Shown: positions 15,704 to 23,735 of the stretch, piece after piece | Layout of the letters: each line of letters begins with the position of its first letter | Position numbering within the stretch: position 1 is the first letter of the stretch | Assembly (NCBI RefSeq): GCF_001591465.1 | Contig: NZ_BCUY01000042.1 | Coordinates: forward strand, 1-34,905 | DNA from: Cytobacillus firmus NBRC 15306 | Lineage (GTDB): Bacteria; Bacillota; Bacilli; Bacillales; Cytobacillaceae | Length of the DNA: 34,905 bases | Reading direction: 5' to 3' | Program-made: the position numbers and the translations under genes | Notes under the pieces: model-generated | Told to the model about the DNA's origin: nothing | The model's database searches: none | The model's input: the letters and a program-made list of their open reading frames with translations, nothing else

Positions 15704-16323
15704 AGGTGAAGGTTTGCGGAATTAGTGATATCAGCACGGCACTTTCTGCGATAGATAGCGGTGCTGATGCCCTGGGATTTGTTTTTGCTGAAAGCAAAAG
15801 AAAAATTACACCCGAGGCGGCAGGCGAAATAATTAAAGAGCTTCCCCGGGACGTTTTAAAGGTCGGAGTATTTGTGAATGAAACGAAAGAAAACATTGAG
15901 GAAATAGCCAGTATTTCAGGGATCAATGTCATTCAGCTTCATGGAGATGAAACGCCGGAATTTTGCAGCTCATTCTCTTTGCCGGTTATAAAAGCTCTTA
16001 GCATTGGCTCACATGATGATCTATCTAAACTGGATGAATATGCATGTGAATACGTTCTTCTTGATAGTCCAAAAGGAAAATATCGGGGCGGCAACGGGGC
16101 ATCGTTTGATTGGTCAATTCTAAACAAAAATTCAATGCATGATAAAAAAATCATCCTCGCAGGAGGGCTCAATCCTGAAAATGTGGGGGAAGGAATTAAA
16201 GCCGCCAATCCTTTTATGGTTGATGTAAGCAGCGGGGTTGAAACGGAAGGAAAGAAAGATCCCGAGAAAATAAAAAGATTCATAGATAACGCTAAACGTG
16301 TGGAGAGGGAGGAAGTAAAATGA
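15700..16323 (+). CDS. trpF: Phosphoribosylanthranilate isomerase
   Basis: This 207-residue TIM barrel performs the Amadori rearrangement of phosphoribosylanthranilate. It begins MKVKVCGIS with the catalytic cysteine (Cys6). It has [21 protein letters not shown] and the phosphate site AGGLNPENV. The second catalytic residue is the aspartate in GNGASFDW. It overlaps both neighbours by ATGA, at 15700 and 16320. Confidence 0.95.
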   Translation: MKVKVCGISDISTALSAIDSGADALGFVFAESKRKITPEAAGEIIKELPRDVLKVGVFVNETKENIEEIASISGINVIQLHGDETPEFCSSFSLPVIKALSIGSHDDLSKLDEYACEYVLLDSPKGKYRGGNGASFDWSILNKNSMHDKKIILAGGLNPENVGEGIKAANPFMVDVSSGVETEGKKDPEKIKRFIDNAKRVEREEVK

Positions 16324-17525
16324 ACGCAGCTTATACATTGCCTGATGAACGGGGTCATTATGGGACATATGGAGGCAGGTACGTGCCTGAGACACTTATG
16401 CAGGCCATTCTTGAATTGGAGGAGGAGTATAAGAAAGCACAAGCTGATGAAGGTTTTCAAAAGGAACTTCAAGGTTTGCTGAAAGACTATGTCGGACGTG
16501 AAACTCCTCTGTATTTTGCAGAAAACCTCACAAAACAAGCCGGCGGTGCGAAGATCTATCTTAAAAGAGAAGATTTGAATCATACAGGAGCCCATAAAAT
16601 CAACAACTCACTCGGCCAGGCTCTATTGGCGCAGCGAATGGGTAAAAGAAAAATCGTAGCTGAGACGGGGGCAGGGCAGCATGGAGTTGCAACAGCAACT
16701 GCCTGTGCGCTTTTAAATCTTGAATGCATTATTTTTATGGGTGAAGAGGATATCAGGAGACAGCAGCTGAACGTCTTTAGAATGGAACTGCTTGGAGCGA
16801 AGGTTGTAGGTGTGCAATCAGGAAGTGCCACACTTAAAGATGCAGTCAACGAAGCACTCCGCTACTGGGTGACGAATGTCGAGGATACCCACTACATTCT
16901 GGGATCAGTCATGGGACCTCATCCTTTTCCAATGATTGTCCGGGATTTCCAAAGTGTTATCGGAAATGAGACCAGGGAGCAATATCTTGAAAAAGAAGGC
17001 AAGCTCCCTGATGCAGTTGTAGCCTGCATTGGCGGAGGAAGCAATTCAATGGGCATGTTCTATCCTTTCATTAAAGATGAAACGGTCCGTATGATTGGGG
17101 TCGAAGCGGCGGGATTGGGAACAGATACTGAAAAACATGCTGCCTCTTTAACAAAAGGAACTCCCGGAGTTCTGCATGGGGCATTAATGTATTTACTGCA
17201 GGATGAACACGGACAGATTCAGGAAGCCCATTCCATCTCAGCAGGCCTGGATTACCCTGGAGTAGGGCCGGAGCACAGCTATTTGAAAGACAGCGGAAGA
17301 GCCGAGTATGAATCGATCACAGATGAAGAGGCGCTCGAGGCGTTACAGCTTTTATGCAAGCTGGAAGGCATTATTCCTGCGTTAGAAAGCTCTCATGCGG
17401 TTGCATATGCATTAAAGCTTGCACCGCAAATGAAAAAAGACGAAGGCCTTGTTATCTGTCTATCCGGCAGAGGGGACAAAGATGTAGAAACTGTGAGAGC
17501 AAGATTAGGAGGGAAAGGACAATGA
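16320..17525 (+). CDS. trpB: Tryptophan synthase beta chain
   Basis: This 401-residue PLP enzyme condenses indole with serine. The PLP lysine is Lys93 in [13 protein letters not shown], the catalytic glutamate is Glu115 in AETGAGQHG, and the cofactor phosphate loop is GGGSNSMG. The N-terminus has [14 protein letters not shown]. Full length and intact. The ATGA overlap with trpA (17522) suits formation of the alpha2-beta2 complex that channels indole. Confidence 0.97.
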   Translation: MNAAYTLPDERGHYGTYGGRYVPETLMQAILELEEEYKKAQADEGFQKELQGLLKDYVGRETPLYFAENLTKQAGGAKIYLKREDLNHTGAHKINNSLGQALLAQRMGKRKIVAETGAGQHGVATATACALLNLECIIFMGEEDIRRQQLNVFRMELLGAKVVGVQSGSATLKDAVNEALRYWVTNVEDTHYILGSVMGPHPFPMIVRDFQSVIGNETREQYLEKEGKLPDAVVACIGGGSNSMGMFYPFIKDETVRMIGVEAAGLGTDTEKHAASLTKGTPGVLHGALMYLLQDEHGQIQEAHSISAGLDYPGVGPEHSYLKDSGRAEYESITDEEALEALQLLCKLEGIIPALESSHAVAYALKLAPQMKKDEGLVICLSGRGDKDVETVRARLGGKGQ

Positions 17526-18307
17526 ACCGGATTGAAAAAGTTTTTCAGAACCTAAAGCAAAACAATGAAAAAGCGTTTGTGCCATATATTATGGCTGGCG
17601 ATGGAGGCTTGGAGACACTGGCTGAGAAAATTACATTCCTCGAAAAAGCGGGAGCAACAGCCATTGAAATCGGGATTCCGTTTTCGGATCCGGTCGCAGA
17701 TGGGCCGGTAATCCAGCAGGCAGGCATTCGCGCATTAGAAGCCGGAACAACACTTAGGGGCGTATTAGCTGCAATTGCGGAAATCCGGCCTATTGTTCAC
17801 ATCCCTCTTATTTTTATGACATATATGAATCCGATCATGGCCTATGGCATTGGCAACTTTATTTCTGATGCCTCGGCATCAGGGGTGGACGGCCTAATAT
17901 TGCCTGATCTACCTGCAGAGGAAGAGGAGATTATTGCACCAATTGCTGAGAAAGCCGGAATCGAGATCATCCGGCTTGTGACACTAACCAGTCCATTAGA
18001 AAGGATACAGGAGATTGCAGCCAAAGGGAAAGGCTTTTTATACGCTGTAACTGTTAATGGCATCACAGGTGCAAGAAAAGGATTCAAAGATGAACTCGGA
18101 AAGCATTTGGAAAGGGTTAAAGAGGTAAGTCCGATTCCGGTATTGGCAGGCTTCGGAATTTCGGAGCCTGAGCATGTCAAAGAAATGAATCAGCATTGTG
18201 ACGGGGTAATTGTTGGAAGCAGGATCATAGAGCTTTTACAAAGTGGTGAGTTAGCAAAAGTCGAAGAGCTGATCGCTTCATCTAAAATAGAAGAAATTAA
18301 ACTGTAA
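17522..18307 (+). CDS. trpA: Tryptophan synthase alpha chain
   Basis: This 261-residue TIM barrel releases indole from indole-3-glycerol phosphate. The catalytic glutamate and aspartate lie in [19 protein letters not shown]. Phosphate-binding loops are [10 protein letters not shown] and [12 protein letters not shown], followed by GVIVGSRI. The true start is the ATG at 17522, which overlaps the trpB stop and follows GGAGGGAAAGGA. Reading further upstream in frame only runs through trpB. It is the last gene of the operon, followed by a terminator. No hisC, tyrA or aroE follows, unlike B. subtilis. Confidence 0.97.
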   Translation: MNRIEKVFQNLKQNNEKAFVPYIMAGDGGLETLAEKITFLEKAGATAIEIGIPFSDPVADGPVIQQAGIRALEAGTTLRGVLAAIAEIRPIVHIPLIFMTYMNPIMAYGIGNFISDASASGVDGLILPDLPAEEEEIIAPIAEKAGIEIIRLVTLTSPLERIQEIAAKGKGFLYAVTVNGITGARKGFKDELGKHLERVKEVSPIPVLAGFGISEPEHVKEMNQHCDGVIVGSRIIELLQSGELAKVEELIASSKIEEIKL

Positions 18308-18312
18308 AACAA

Positions 18313-18342
18313 AAGCTTTCTCCTTAATGGAGAAGGCTTTTT
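18313..18342 (+). terminator. trp operon terminator
   Basis: AAGCTTTCTCC and GGAGAAGGCTT form the stem around TTAAT, followed by TTTATTT. It lies just after trpA. Confidence 0.8.
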
Positions 18343-18381
18343 ATTTGATTATGCCGTTATTTAAAATATTTGTTGTAAAGG

Positions 18382-18409
18382 TTGACATGCAAGGTGAATA
18401 CTTTATAAT
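18382..18409 (+). promoter_or_regulatory. Promoter of the ABC transporter operon
   Basis: A perfect TTGACA (18382-18387) and a perfect TATAAT (18404-18409) are spaced 16 bp, about 50 bp before the first gene. It looks like a strong SigA promoter. I see no riboswitch or T-box in the short leader. Confidence 0.8.
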
Positions 18410-18460
18410 TACAAGTAATCCGAGTAAATTAATGAGATTTATAGGAATAGGTGATCTTGA

Positions 18461-19249
18461 ATGTTCATTGAGATAAATGATGTAAATAAACAATATAACG
18501 ATAAAGAAAATCGTCCTGTTGACGTCCTGAAGGATATTAATCTATCGGTTGAAAAAGGCCAGTTTGTCTCCATATTAGGACCTTCAGGATGCGGAAAGTC
18601 AACTCTTCTTTCAATCGTCGCAGGGCTGACAAAAACAACTTCAGGCGAAATTCAAATCGATGGAAAAACCATAACAAAACCCGGAAAAGACAGAGGAATG
18701 GTTTTCCAGCAGGCAGCTTTATTTCCCTGGCTGACAGTCATGGAAAACGTCACGTTTCCGCTAAAAAAAGAAATGAAGAAGAAGGATGCAGAGGAAACAG
18801 CGTTAAAGTATCTGCAAATGGTTCAGCTGGGAAAATATATATCCCATTATCCTCATGAGCTATCCGGAGGAATGCAGCAGAGGGTAGCGATCGCAAGAGC
18901 ACTTGCCATGAACCCGGAAACACTTCTAATGGATGAACCATTTGGAGCACTTGATGAACAGACCCGAACGCGATTGCACGGACAGCTGGAAAACATTTGG
19001 ACTGAAACGAAAAAAACGATTCTTTTTGTTACTCACAGCATCTCAGAATCTATTAAACTGTCAGATCGGATCATTGTAATGGGGACAAAGCCGGGAATCA
19101 TTTTACAGGATATAACGGTTGATATTCCCAGACCCCGTGAGGAACATAAGAAAGAAATGCTTGAAATTGAAGACCATATTATGAAATACCTGAAAAAGGA
19201 AATTGATAAAGTTGTCAGTGAGGAGCTCCAATATGCAAACAGCCATTAA
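18461..19249 (+). CDS. ABC importer ATPase, nitrate/sulfonate/taurine type
   Basis: This 262-residue nucleotide-binding subunit drives uptake. Walker A is GPSGCGKST (residues 40-48), the Q-loop lies in VFQQAALFPWLTV, the ABC signature is LSGGMQQR (134-141), and Walker B is LLMDEPFGALDE (Asp158, Glu159). The switch histidine is in FVTHSISE. FPWLTVMENV and the EQTR segment are typical of the SsuB/TauB/NrtD group. It overlaps the permease gene by 17 bp. Substrate cannot be told from this subunit. Confidence 0.93.
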   Translation: MFIEINDVNKQYNDKENRPVDVLKDINLSVEKGQFVSILGPSGCGKSTLLSIVAGLTKTTSGEIQIDGKTITKPGKDRGMVFQQAALFPWLTVMENVTFPLKKEMKKKDAEETALKYLQMVQLGKYISHYPHELSGGMQQRVAIARALAMNPETLLMDEPFGALDEQTRTRLHGQLENIWTETKKTILFVTHSISESIKLSDRIIVMGTKPGIILQDITVDIPRPREEHKKEMLEIEDHIMKYLKKEIDKVVSEELQYANSH

Positions 19250-19988
19250 ACGGATCATATTTTTTGCAGCCATCATTGCTTTCTGGGAAATTGGATCACG
19301 GCTTGAGCTCTGGCATCCTCTGATTTTCCCTTCACTGTCCAGTGTATTCAGTGCTCTTGTTGAAGGGTTTCAGGATAAAACACTAATCTATGATTTAATT
19401 GCAAGCTTTAAGCGGCTCGCAGTCGGTTTAACGATCAGCCTTATTATTGGGACCCTAATTGGAATTCTTTTAGGGAAATCCAAAACTGCTGATGAAACAC
19501 TGGGTGCTGTCATTCTTGCTTTGCAAAGTGTACCAAGCATCGTGTGGCTGCCGATCGCGATCATGTGGTTCGGCTTGAATGAAAAGGCAGTTATTTTTGT
19601 GACCATACTTGGCGGTACATTTGTAATGGCTCTGAACATGAGAACAGGCATAAAAAACGTTTCACCATTATATATCAAAGCAGCTCAGACAATGGGTGCA
19701 ACTGGAGTTGACTTATTCACAAGAGTCATCTTTCCAGCATCCATTCCTTACGTAGTAACCGGCTCCCGTCTTGCCTGGGCATTTGCCTGGCGGGCACTGA
19801 TGGCTGGTGAGCTTTTAAGCACAGGACCTGGATTGGGCTACACACTTCGATATGCTTCAGACTTTGGAAGAATGGACATCGTAATCGGTGTCATGATTAT
19901 TATTGGAGCAATCGGAATGATTGTCGACCAATTCATATTCCAGCGCATTGAAAAATCTGTTATTAAAAAATGGGGACTTGAGTCTTAA
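19233..19988 (+). CDS. ABC importer permease, nitrate/sulfonate/taurine type
   Basis: This 251-residue integral membrane protein has about six helices. The cytoplasmic EAA loop is visible as YIKAAQTMGATGVDLFTRVIFPASIPYVVTG shifted over residues ~140-170; it couples to the ATPase. The central motif VPSIVWLPIAIMWFG is typical of SsuC/TauC-like permeases. The ATG at 19233 has GAGGAG in front and is preferred over an upstream in-frame start that lacks one. It lies between the ATPase and the binding protein, all in one operon. Confidence 0.92.
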   Translation: MQTAIKRIIFFAAIIAFWEIGSRLELWHPLIFPSLSSVFSALVEGFQDKTLIYDLIASFKRLAVGLTISLIIGTLIGILLGKSKTADETLGAVILALQSVPSIVWLPIAIMWFGLNEKAVIFVTILGGTFVMALNMRTGIKNVSPLYIKAAQTMGATGVDLFTRVIFPASIPYVVTGSRLAWAFAWRALMAGELLSTGPGLGYTLRYASDFGRMDIVIGVMIIIGAIGMIVDQFIFQRIEKSVIKKWGLES

Positions 19989-20004
19989 ATTTGGAGGGAT
20001 ATTT

Positions 20005-20997
20005 ATGAAAAAGGCGTTTTCATGGGTTGCTGTATTATTTATGTTCACCGGGCTGCTTGCGGGCTGCGGATCATCTGAGAAAAGCAGCGGTGAGGAAGAC
20101 AAGATTGTCATCGGTTATTTTCCTAATATCAATCATGTGCCGGCAATGGTTGCGAAAGATCAGGGATATTTTGAAAAACAGCTTGGCGATGGAACGAAAG
20201 TCGAATATAAAACATTTGCTGAAGGCGGTTCCTTCATGACCGCTCTGAAAACGGGCGACATTGATGCAGGTCTTGTAGGACCCGGACCAGCCATGAACAA
20301 TTTCTCCACCGGTGCTGATGTTAAAATTATCGCGGGTGCTTCAACTGGCGGAACCGTTGTCCTTGCCAGAGAAGGAGTAGAAATCAACTCCCTGGAAGAC
20401 TTCCAGGGAAAAACATTTATCACGCCTGGTGTAGGCTGCACACATGATGTTCAGTATGAAACATATCTTGAAGAAGCCGGCATCACATCAGCGCGCATCG
20501 GCGGTACTATGAAGCATCTAACAGGAAACCCTGCACAATATGCAAGCATGCTGAAAACAGGTAAAGTCGATATTGCAGTTGCTCCAGAACCGTGGGCAGC
20601 CGTCATCGAACAGGAAACAAACGCAGAAGTGGTAATCGGATGGGATGAAGTATCCTTTGGTGAAACACTTCCGGCATCCGTATTAGTTGCAACGGGCGAC
20701 GCAGTGAAGAACAGCCCGGAAAAAGTACAGAAAATCGTTAATGCACATAAAGATGCCGTAAAATTTATCGAAGAAAATCCTGAAGAAGCAAAAGCCATTA
20801 CAATCAAAGACATTAAAGAAGTGACCGGCCAGGAGCTGGAAAAAGAAGTAGTTGACCGCGCCTGGGAAAGAATTGGGTTCACTTACGATGTTGATGCAGA
20901 CACAATCCAGGAATTTGCAGATTCATCCTACACGTTAAAATTCCTGAAGGATAAACCGGAATTCAGTGAACTGATTGCGAAGAACTTTATTAAATAA
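20005..20997 (+). CDS. ABC importer substrate-binding lipoprotein (SsuA/THI5-like)
   Basis: This 330-residue lipoprotein has signal peptide MKKAFSWVAVLFMFTGLLAGC, with lipobox LAGC and the cysteine at position 21. The mature part follows the nitrate/sulfonate/taurine-binding fold: VIGYFPNINHVPAMVAKDQGYF, AGLVGPGPAMN, TPGVGCTHDVQYETYL, and VAPEPWAAVI. In common SsuA-like proteins the loop reads PQxGNTQDV; here it is PGVGCTHDV, so the ligand may differ. GGAGG stands before the ATG at 20005; further upstream codons belong to the permease. Ligand unknown. Confidence 0.92.
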   Translation: MKKAFSWVAVLFMFTGLLAGCGSSEKSSGEEDKIVIGYFPNINHVPAMVAKDQGYFEKQLGDGTKVEYKTFAEGGSFMTALKTGDIDAGLVGPGPAMNNFSTGADVKIIAGASTGGTVVLAREGVEINSLEDFQGKTFITPGVGCTHDVQYETYLEEAGITSARIGGTMKHLTGNPAQYASMLKTGKVDIAVAPEPWAAVIEQETNAEVVIGWDEVSFGETLPASVLVATGDAVKNSPEKVQKIVNAHKDAVKFIEENPEEAKAITIKDIKEVTGQELEKEVVDRAWERIGFTYDVDADTIQEFADSSYTLKFLKDKPEFSELIAKNFIK

Positions 20998-21090
20998 GCA
21001 TATTTGGACCGGAGCCCTGATGGGTTTCGGTCTATCTTGTGTTATAGGGCGCGCAGAAGGAATCCCTCTGAGCGTAACTCACCGGAAGCC

Positions 21091-21175
21091 GCGCACAAAA
21101 ACAACATTCCGGCGCAAACCCGAAGCCAGTCCGCGCACACAAAACCAAGCAATCGGCGCAGAAAGAACCCAGCAG
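21091..21175. repeat. Degenerate ~20-nt GCGCA tandem repeats
   Basis: GCGCACAAAA (21091), GGCGCAAACC (21111), CGCGCACACA (21132) and GGCGCAGAAA (21155) recur about every 20-24 bases, with an earlier similar word at 21050. The stretch is GC-rich compared with its neighbours and encodes nothing convincing. It resembles a decayed intergenic repeat. Confidence 0.45.
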
Positions 21176-21222
21176 GAGGCTCCTCAGGCGGTGGAGGAGC
21201 CGGCCGGGGCTGGTGAAAGCGG

Positions 21223-21250
21223 AAAAGAGCGGGGGCATCCCTGCTCTTTT
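21223..21250. terminator. Convergent terminator between ABC operon and methyltransferase
   Basis: AAAAGAGC and GCTCTTTT pair, extended by GGGG/CCC, with A-rich and T-rich flanks on both sides. It can end transcription of the ABC operon (+) and of the methyltransferase (-). Confidence 0.7.
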
Positions 21251-21253
21251 CTG

Positions 21254-21850
21254 TTATTTTATTCCAGTTACACAAACGGTTAATACGGGCCGGGCCACCT
21301 TATATGAAATGGAAATGGAATGGAACCCTGCAGCCTCCATATCAGCTTTGATTACCTGCCCCAGATTTTTGGCAATGGTTTCATCTGCTCCTTCTTCTCT
21401 CGGCTGAACCGTGATCGCAATAATTCCGTCTTTCTCAAGCATCTCATGGAGATGCTGAAGAGACTCTCTTGGTTTTGTCCATAGGGGGTAATTGTTGACT
21501 GAAAATATCTTATTATACTTTTTATCCGGAAAGTAATCGTGAACATCTTTAACGAACAATCTGACCTTTCCCTGCTGAATATAATCATCGTTCAGTTTGG
21601 CTGCAGCAGCCTTCATATCTTCGGATACATCGACTCCATCCGTCTCTGCATGGCGCCAGTGATCCATAATATGCTTAATGCTGTAGCCGGGGCCAAAGCC
21701 AACCTCTAAAATAGAGTCCCTGCGATTAATCTGTAATTGTTCTATTGTCCATTTGTTAATCTTGCGGTTTTCAAAGTACATGATTTTCCCGGCAAGCTTT
21801 CCCAGTAATCCTTCTGGCTTCTCAAATTGTTTTCCCAAAATATCGAACAT
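21254..21850 (-). CDS. Class I SAM-dependent methyltransferase
   Basis: This 198-residue protein carries the SAM-binding motif ILEVGFGPGYSIKH, an acidic DGVDVSEDM at the end of strand 2, VKDVHDYFP, and a post-strand-4 segment FSVNNYPLW. The C-terminal strands ITVQPREEGAD and YKVARPVLTVCV complete the fold. The substrate is not evident; small-molecule methylation is likely. The ATG at 21850 is preferred because GAGGTGAGG lies just before it. A GTG three codons upstream overlaps that site. Single gene, convergent with the ABC operon and divergent from cdaS. Confidence 0.85.
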   Translation of the reverse strand: MFDILGKQFEKPEGLLGKLAGKIMYFENRKINKWTIEQLQINRRDSILEVGFGPGYSIKHIMDHWRHAETDGVDVSEDMKAAAAKLNDDYIQQGKVRLFVKDVHDYFPDKKYNKIFSVNNYPLWTKPRESLQHLHEMLEKDGIIAITVQPREEGADETIAKNLGQVIKADMEAAGFHSISISYKVARPVLTVCVTGIK

Positions 21851-21921
21851 GTCCCTCACCTCGGTGTTTAATACTTATATTTAGTCTCTTTATAGAGGTT
21901 CTAAACCTATTCCGTAAAATG

Positions 21922-21952
21922 GATAAATAATTTTTAACTGGAAAAGGTACTA
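21922..21952 (+). promoter_or_regulatory. Possible forespore (SigG/SigF-like) promoter for cdaS
   Basis: TAAATA (21924-21929) and GGTACTA (21946-21952), spaced 16 bp, resemble the SigG elements TGAATA and CATACTA. cdaS of B. subtilis is known to be transcribed in the forespore. The match is loose. Confidence 0.3.
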
Positions 21953-21979
21953 TTATGAATTAAGATTGGAGGAAGACCG

Positions 21980-22579
21980 GTGATTTATGGCGAAGATCAA
22001 TACCGAAAAGATTTAAACCGGTATATTGGAAATATTGATGATCAAATTCACTCACTTTCCAAAACTCTTGAGGAATTCAGCTGCTGTATTTTATCTGATT
22101 TCGAAACCTTGCAGAAGACTGTTGCAGAAGCCCACACTATTGCTTCGACATATTATCTGCAGTCATATTTAGCCCCTTTTGCGAAGGAATATTCACGCTT
22201 ATCACTCGCTGCCCAGCATCTATCTGAAAAAAGGCATGGAGGGCTGATTGTTGTAGAAAGAAGACAGCCGGTTGAAGAATATTTACATAACGGGACGCCG
22301 ATAGGAGCAAAAGTAAGCCATACACTGATTGAAACAATCTTTTACCCGGGAAACCCGCTGCATGATGGAGGTACATTAATAAGAGGAGACATCATAGTTT
22401 CTGCAGGAAGCATTCTGCCTCTTACAAGAAAAACCATTGAAGGAAAGAAACTTGGGACAAGGCATAGAGCGGCAATTGGCATCACTGAAAAATCAGACGC
22501 AGTTGCCATAGTGGTTTCAGAGGAAACAGGCCGCATTTCTTTTGCAGCAGATGGCCAGCTATATACAATACGCACTTAA
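21980..22579 (+). CDS. cdaS: Sporulation-type diadenylate cyclase CdaS
   Basis: This 199-residue protein has an N-terminal pair of helices (about residues 5-80), the autoinhibitory part of CdaS, and a C-terminal DisA_N (DAC) domain that joins two ATP into c-di-AMP. The RHR motif is intact at residues 161-163 in GTRHRAAIGI. The other catalytic motif, usually DGA, reads DGG (129-131) in NPLHDGGTLIRG. The aspartate and first glycine are kept, so activity is still plausible. There is no transmembrane region and no DisA C-terminal domain, which separates it from CdaA and DisA. GTG start behind GGAGG. Likely active in the forespore. Confidence 0.9.
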   Translation: MIYGEDQYRKDLNRYIGNIDDQIHSLSKTLEEFSCCILSDFETLQKTVAEAHTIASTYYLQSYLAPFAKEYSRLSLAAQHLSEKRHGGLIVVERRQPVEEYLHNGTPIGAKVSHTLIETIFYPGNPLHDGGTLIRGDIIVSAGSILPLTRKTIEGKKLGTRHRAAIGITEKSDAVAIVVSEETGRISFAADGQLYTIRT

Positions 22580-22604
22580 AAATCCCCCTAATACCGGGGG
22601 ATTT
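22580..22604. terminator. Bidirectional terminator between cdaS and small gene
   Basis: AAATCCCCC and GGGGGATTT form a 9-bp stem with a 7-nt loop. The minus-strand side is followed by TTTTTAAG, so it fits the small minus-strand gene best, and it lies just past the cdaS stop. Confidence 0.7.
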
Positions 22605-22612
22605 CATCTTAG

Positions 22613-22768
22613 TTATTTCTTATTAATTTGTTTTCCGCTTTTTTTCTGGCTTTGAGATTTATTGTTTCCCGCCTGAAACTCGCTTCCGAGTTCAACATCG
22701 TTTCGCTTATCCTGTTTTTCAATTTGGGCTCTCGTTTGATTTGGATTTTGTCTGCCTTGTTTTGTCAT
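22613..22768 (-). CDS. Tiny Gln/Lys/Asn-rich protein, possibly gamma-type SASP-like
   Basis: This gene encodes 51 residues starting MTKQGRQNPNQTRAQIEKQD and ending SGKQINKK. It is very hydrophilic, with no Trp or Cys, and has an ELGSEFQAG segment reminiscent of the TEFASE motif of gamma-type small acid-soluble spore proteins. A strong site GGGAGGAAT lies 5 bases before the ATG, and a terminator follows the stop. The neighbouring cdaS also belongs to sporulation. The SASP link rests on composition and one short motif, so it is tentative. Confidence 0.6.
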   Translation of the reverse strand: MTKQGRQNPNQTRAQIEKQDKRNDVELGSEFQAGNNKSQSQKKSGKQINKK

Positions 22769-22868
22769 ATTTCATTCCTCCCTTAAAATAGATGACAGTC
22801 TTAATATGTGCTATAACCGGGAATAGATGAACAATATATTTTAAAATTTACTTAGAGAGGTGATTATA

Positions 22869-23540
22869 GTGTGCGAAAGGTTTACTTTAACGGAAACAAT
22901 TCATAAACTTCAGCTGCTGTTTGGGTTTGAATATGCAGAAGGAGAGGTTTTGCCCCGATATAATATTGCCCCGAGCCAAAATATCTTAACAGTCACTAGT
23001 GACGGCAAGCAGCGGATCGGCAGGCAGATGAAATGGGGGCTGGTCCCTTTCTGGGCGAAGGATGAAAAAATAGGTTACAAAATGATAAACGCCAGAGCGG
23101 AAGGCATCGACACGAAACCAAGCTTTAAAGCTCCCTTTAGAAGCAAAAGGTGCTTAATCCTTGCAGATGGCTTTTATGAATGGAAGAAAACCGAAGAAGG
23201 AAAGCAGCCTTACAGGTTTATTATGAAAGGTGAACAGCCTTTCGCTTTTGCAGGAATTTGGGATATCTGGTATAAAGGCAAAGCTCCTTTATTAACCTGT
23301 ACAATTATTACAACGGGGCCTAATGAAGTAACAGAGGAAGTTCATGACAGAATGCCGGTCATCCTAAAGGAAAGTGATTTTGAGGATTGGCTGAATCCCC
23401 GTTTTCAGGACACCGAATACCTGAAGTCTTTACTTGAACCTTTCCCGGCTGATAAAATGGATAAATATCCGGTATCAGCCAAAGTGAATTCACCCAAAAA
23501 TGAGCTGGCCGAGCTGATCTCTCCCCTTAATAGCCTATAA
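22869..23540 (+). CDS. SOS response-associated peptidase (SRAP/YedK/HMCES family)
   Basis: This 223-residue protein is counted from the GTG at 22869, which places the catalytic cysteine at position 2, as the family requires. After removal of Met it forms a thiazolidine crosslink to abasic DNA. AGAGAGGTGAT lies about 5 bases before this start; a GTG three codons earlier would bury the cysteine. Other active-site residues are the Asn of YNIAPSQ, the Arg of INARAEG, the Glu of GFYEWKK and the His of VHDRMP. The N-terminus reads MCERF instead of the usual MCGRF. I see no LexA box upstream. Confidence 0.93.
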   Translation: MCERFTLTETIHKLQLLFGFEYAEGEVLPRYNIAPSQNILTVTSDGKQRIGRQMKWGLVPFWAKDEKIGYKMINARAEGIDTKPSFKAPFRSKRCLILADGFYEWKKTEEGKQPYRFIMKGEQPFAFAGIWDIWYKGKAPLLTCTIITTGPNEVTEEVHDRMPVILKESDFEDWLNPRFQDTEYLKSLLEPFPADKMDKYPVSAKVNSPKNELAELISPLNSL

Positions 23541-23541
23541 A

Positions 23542-23562
23542 ACGGACGCGCGATGCGTCCGT
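23542..23562 (+). terminator. Hairpin after the SRAP gene
   Basis: ACGGACGC and GCGTCCGT form a perfect 8-bp GC-rich stem directly after the stop. Only scattered T follow, so termination is possible but weaker. Confidence 0.5.
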
Positions 23563-23735
23563 CTCATTATCCTCTGCTCACAAACATCGGAAGCTCCGTG
23601 TGGCCCATTTCCCGATATTAGAAAAAGTTTATAGCTGGCAGGGATTTTGTGAAATTAGTGGAATTATTTAACAGGGGAAGATTTGGAAGAATCTCTATAT
23701 TACAGAGGTATTGTTCATAAGGGGGGAGATTTAAA

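Noticed and set aside
17354-17521. In-frame extension of trpA upstream of 17522
   Set aside because: It lies wholly inside trpB, lacks family similarity, and the ATGA start with ribosome site is clear.
20451-20882. 143-codon open frame on the minus strand within the binding protein gene
   Set aside because: Shadow frame with no ribosome site or family motif.
21041-21216. CRISPR-like array in the GC-rich repeats
   Set aside because: Units are too short and too variable, without conserved repeats or spacers, and no cas gene is near.
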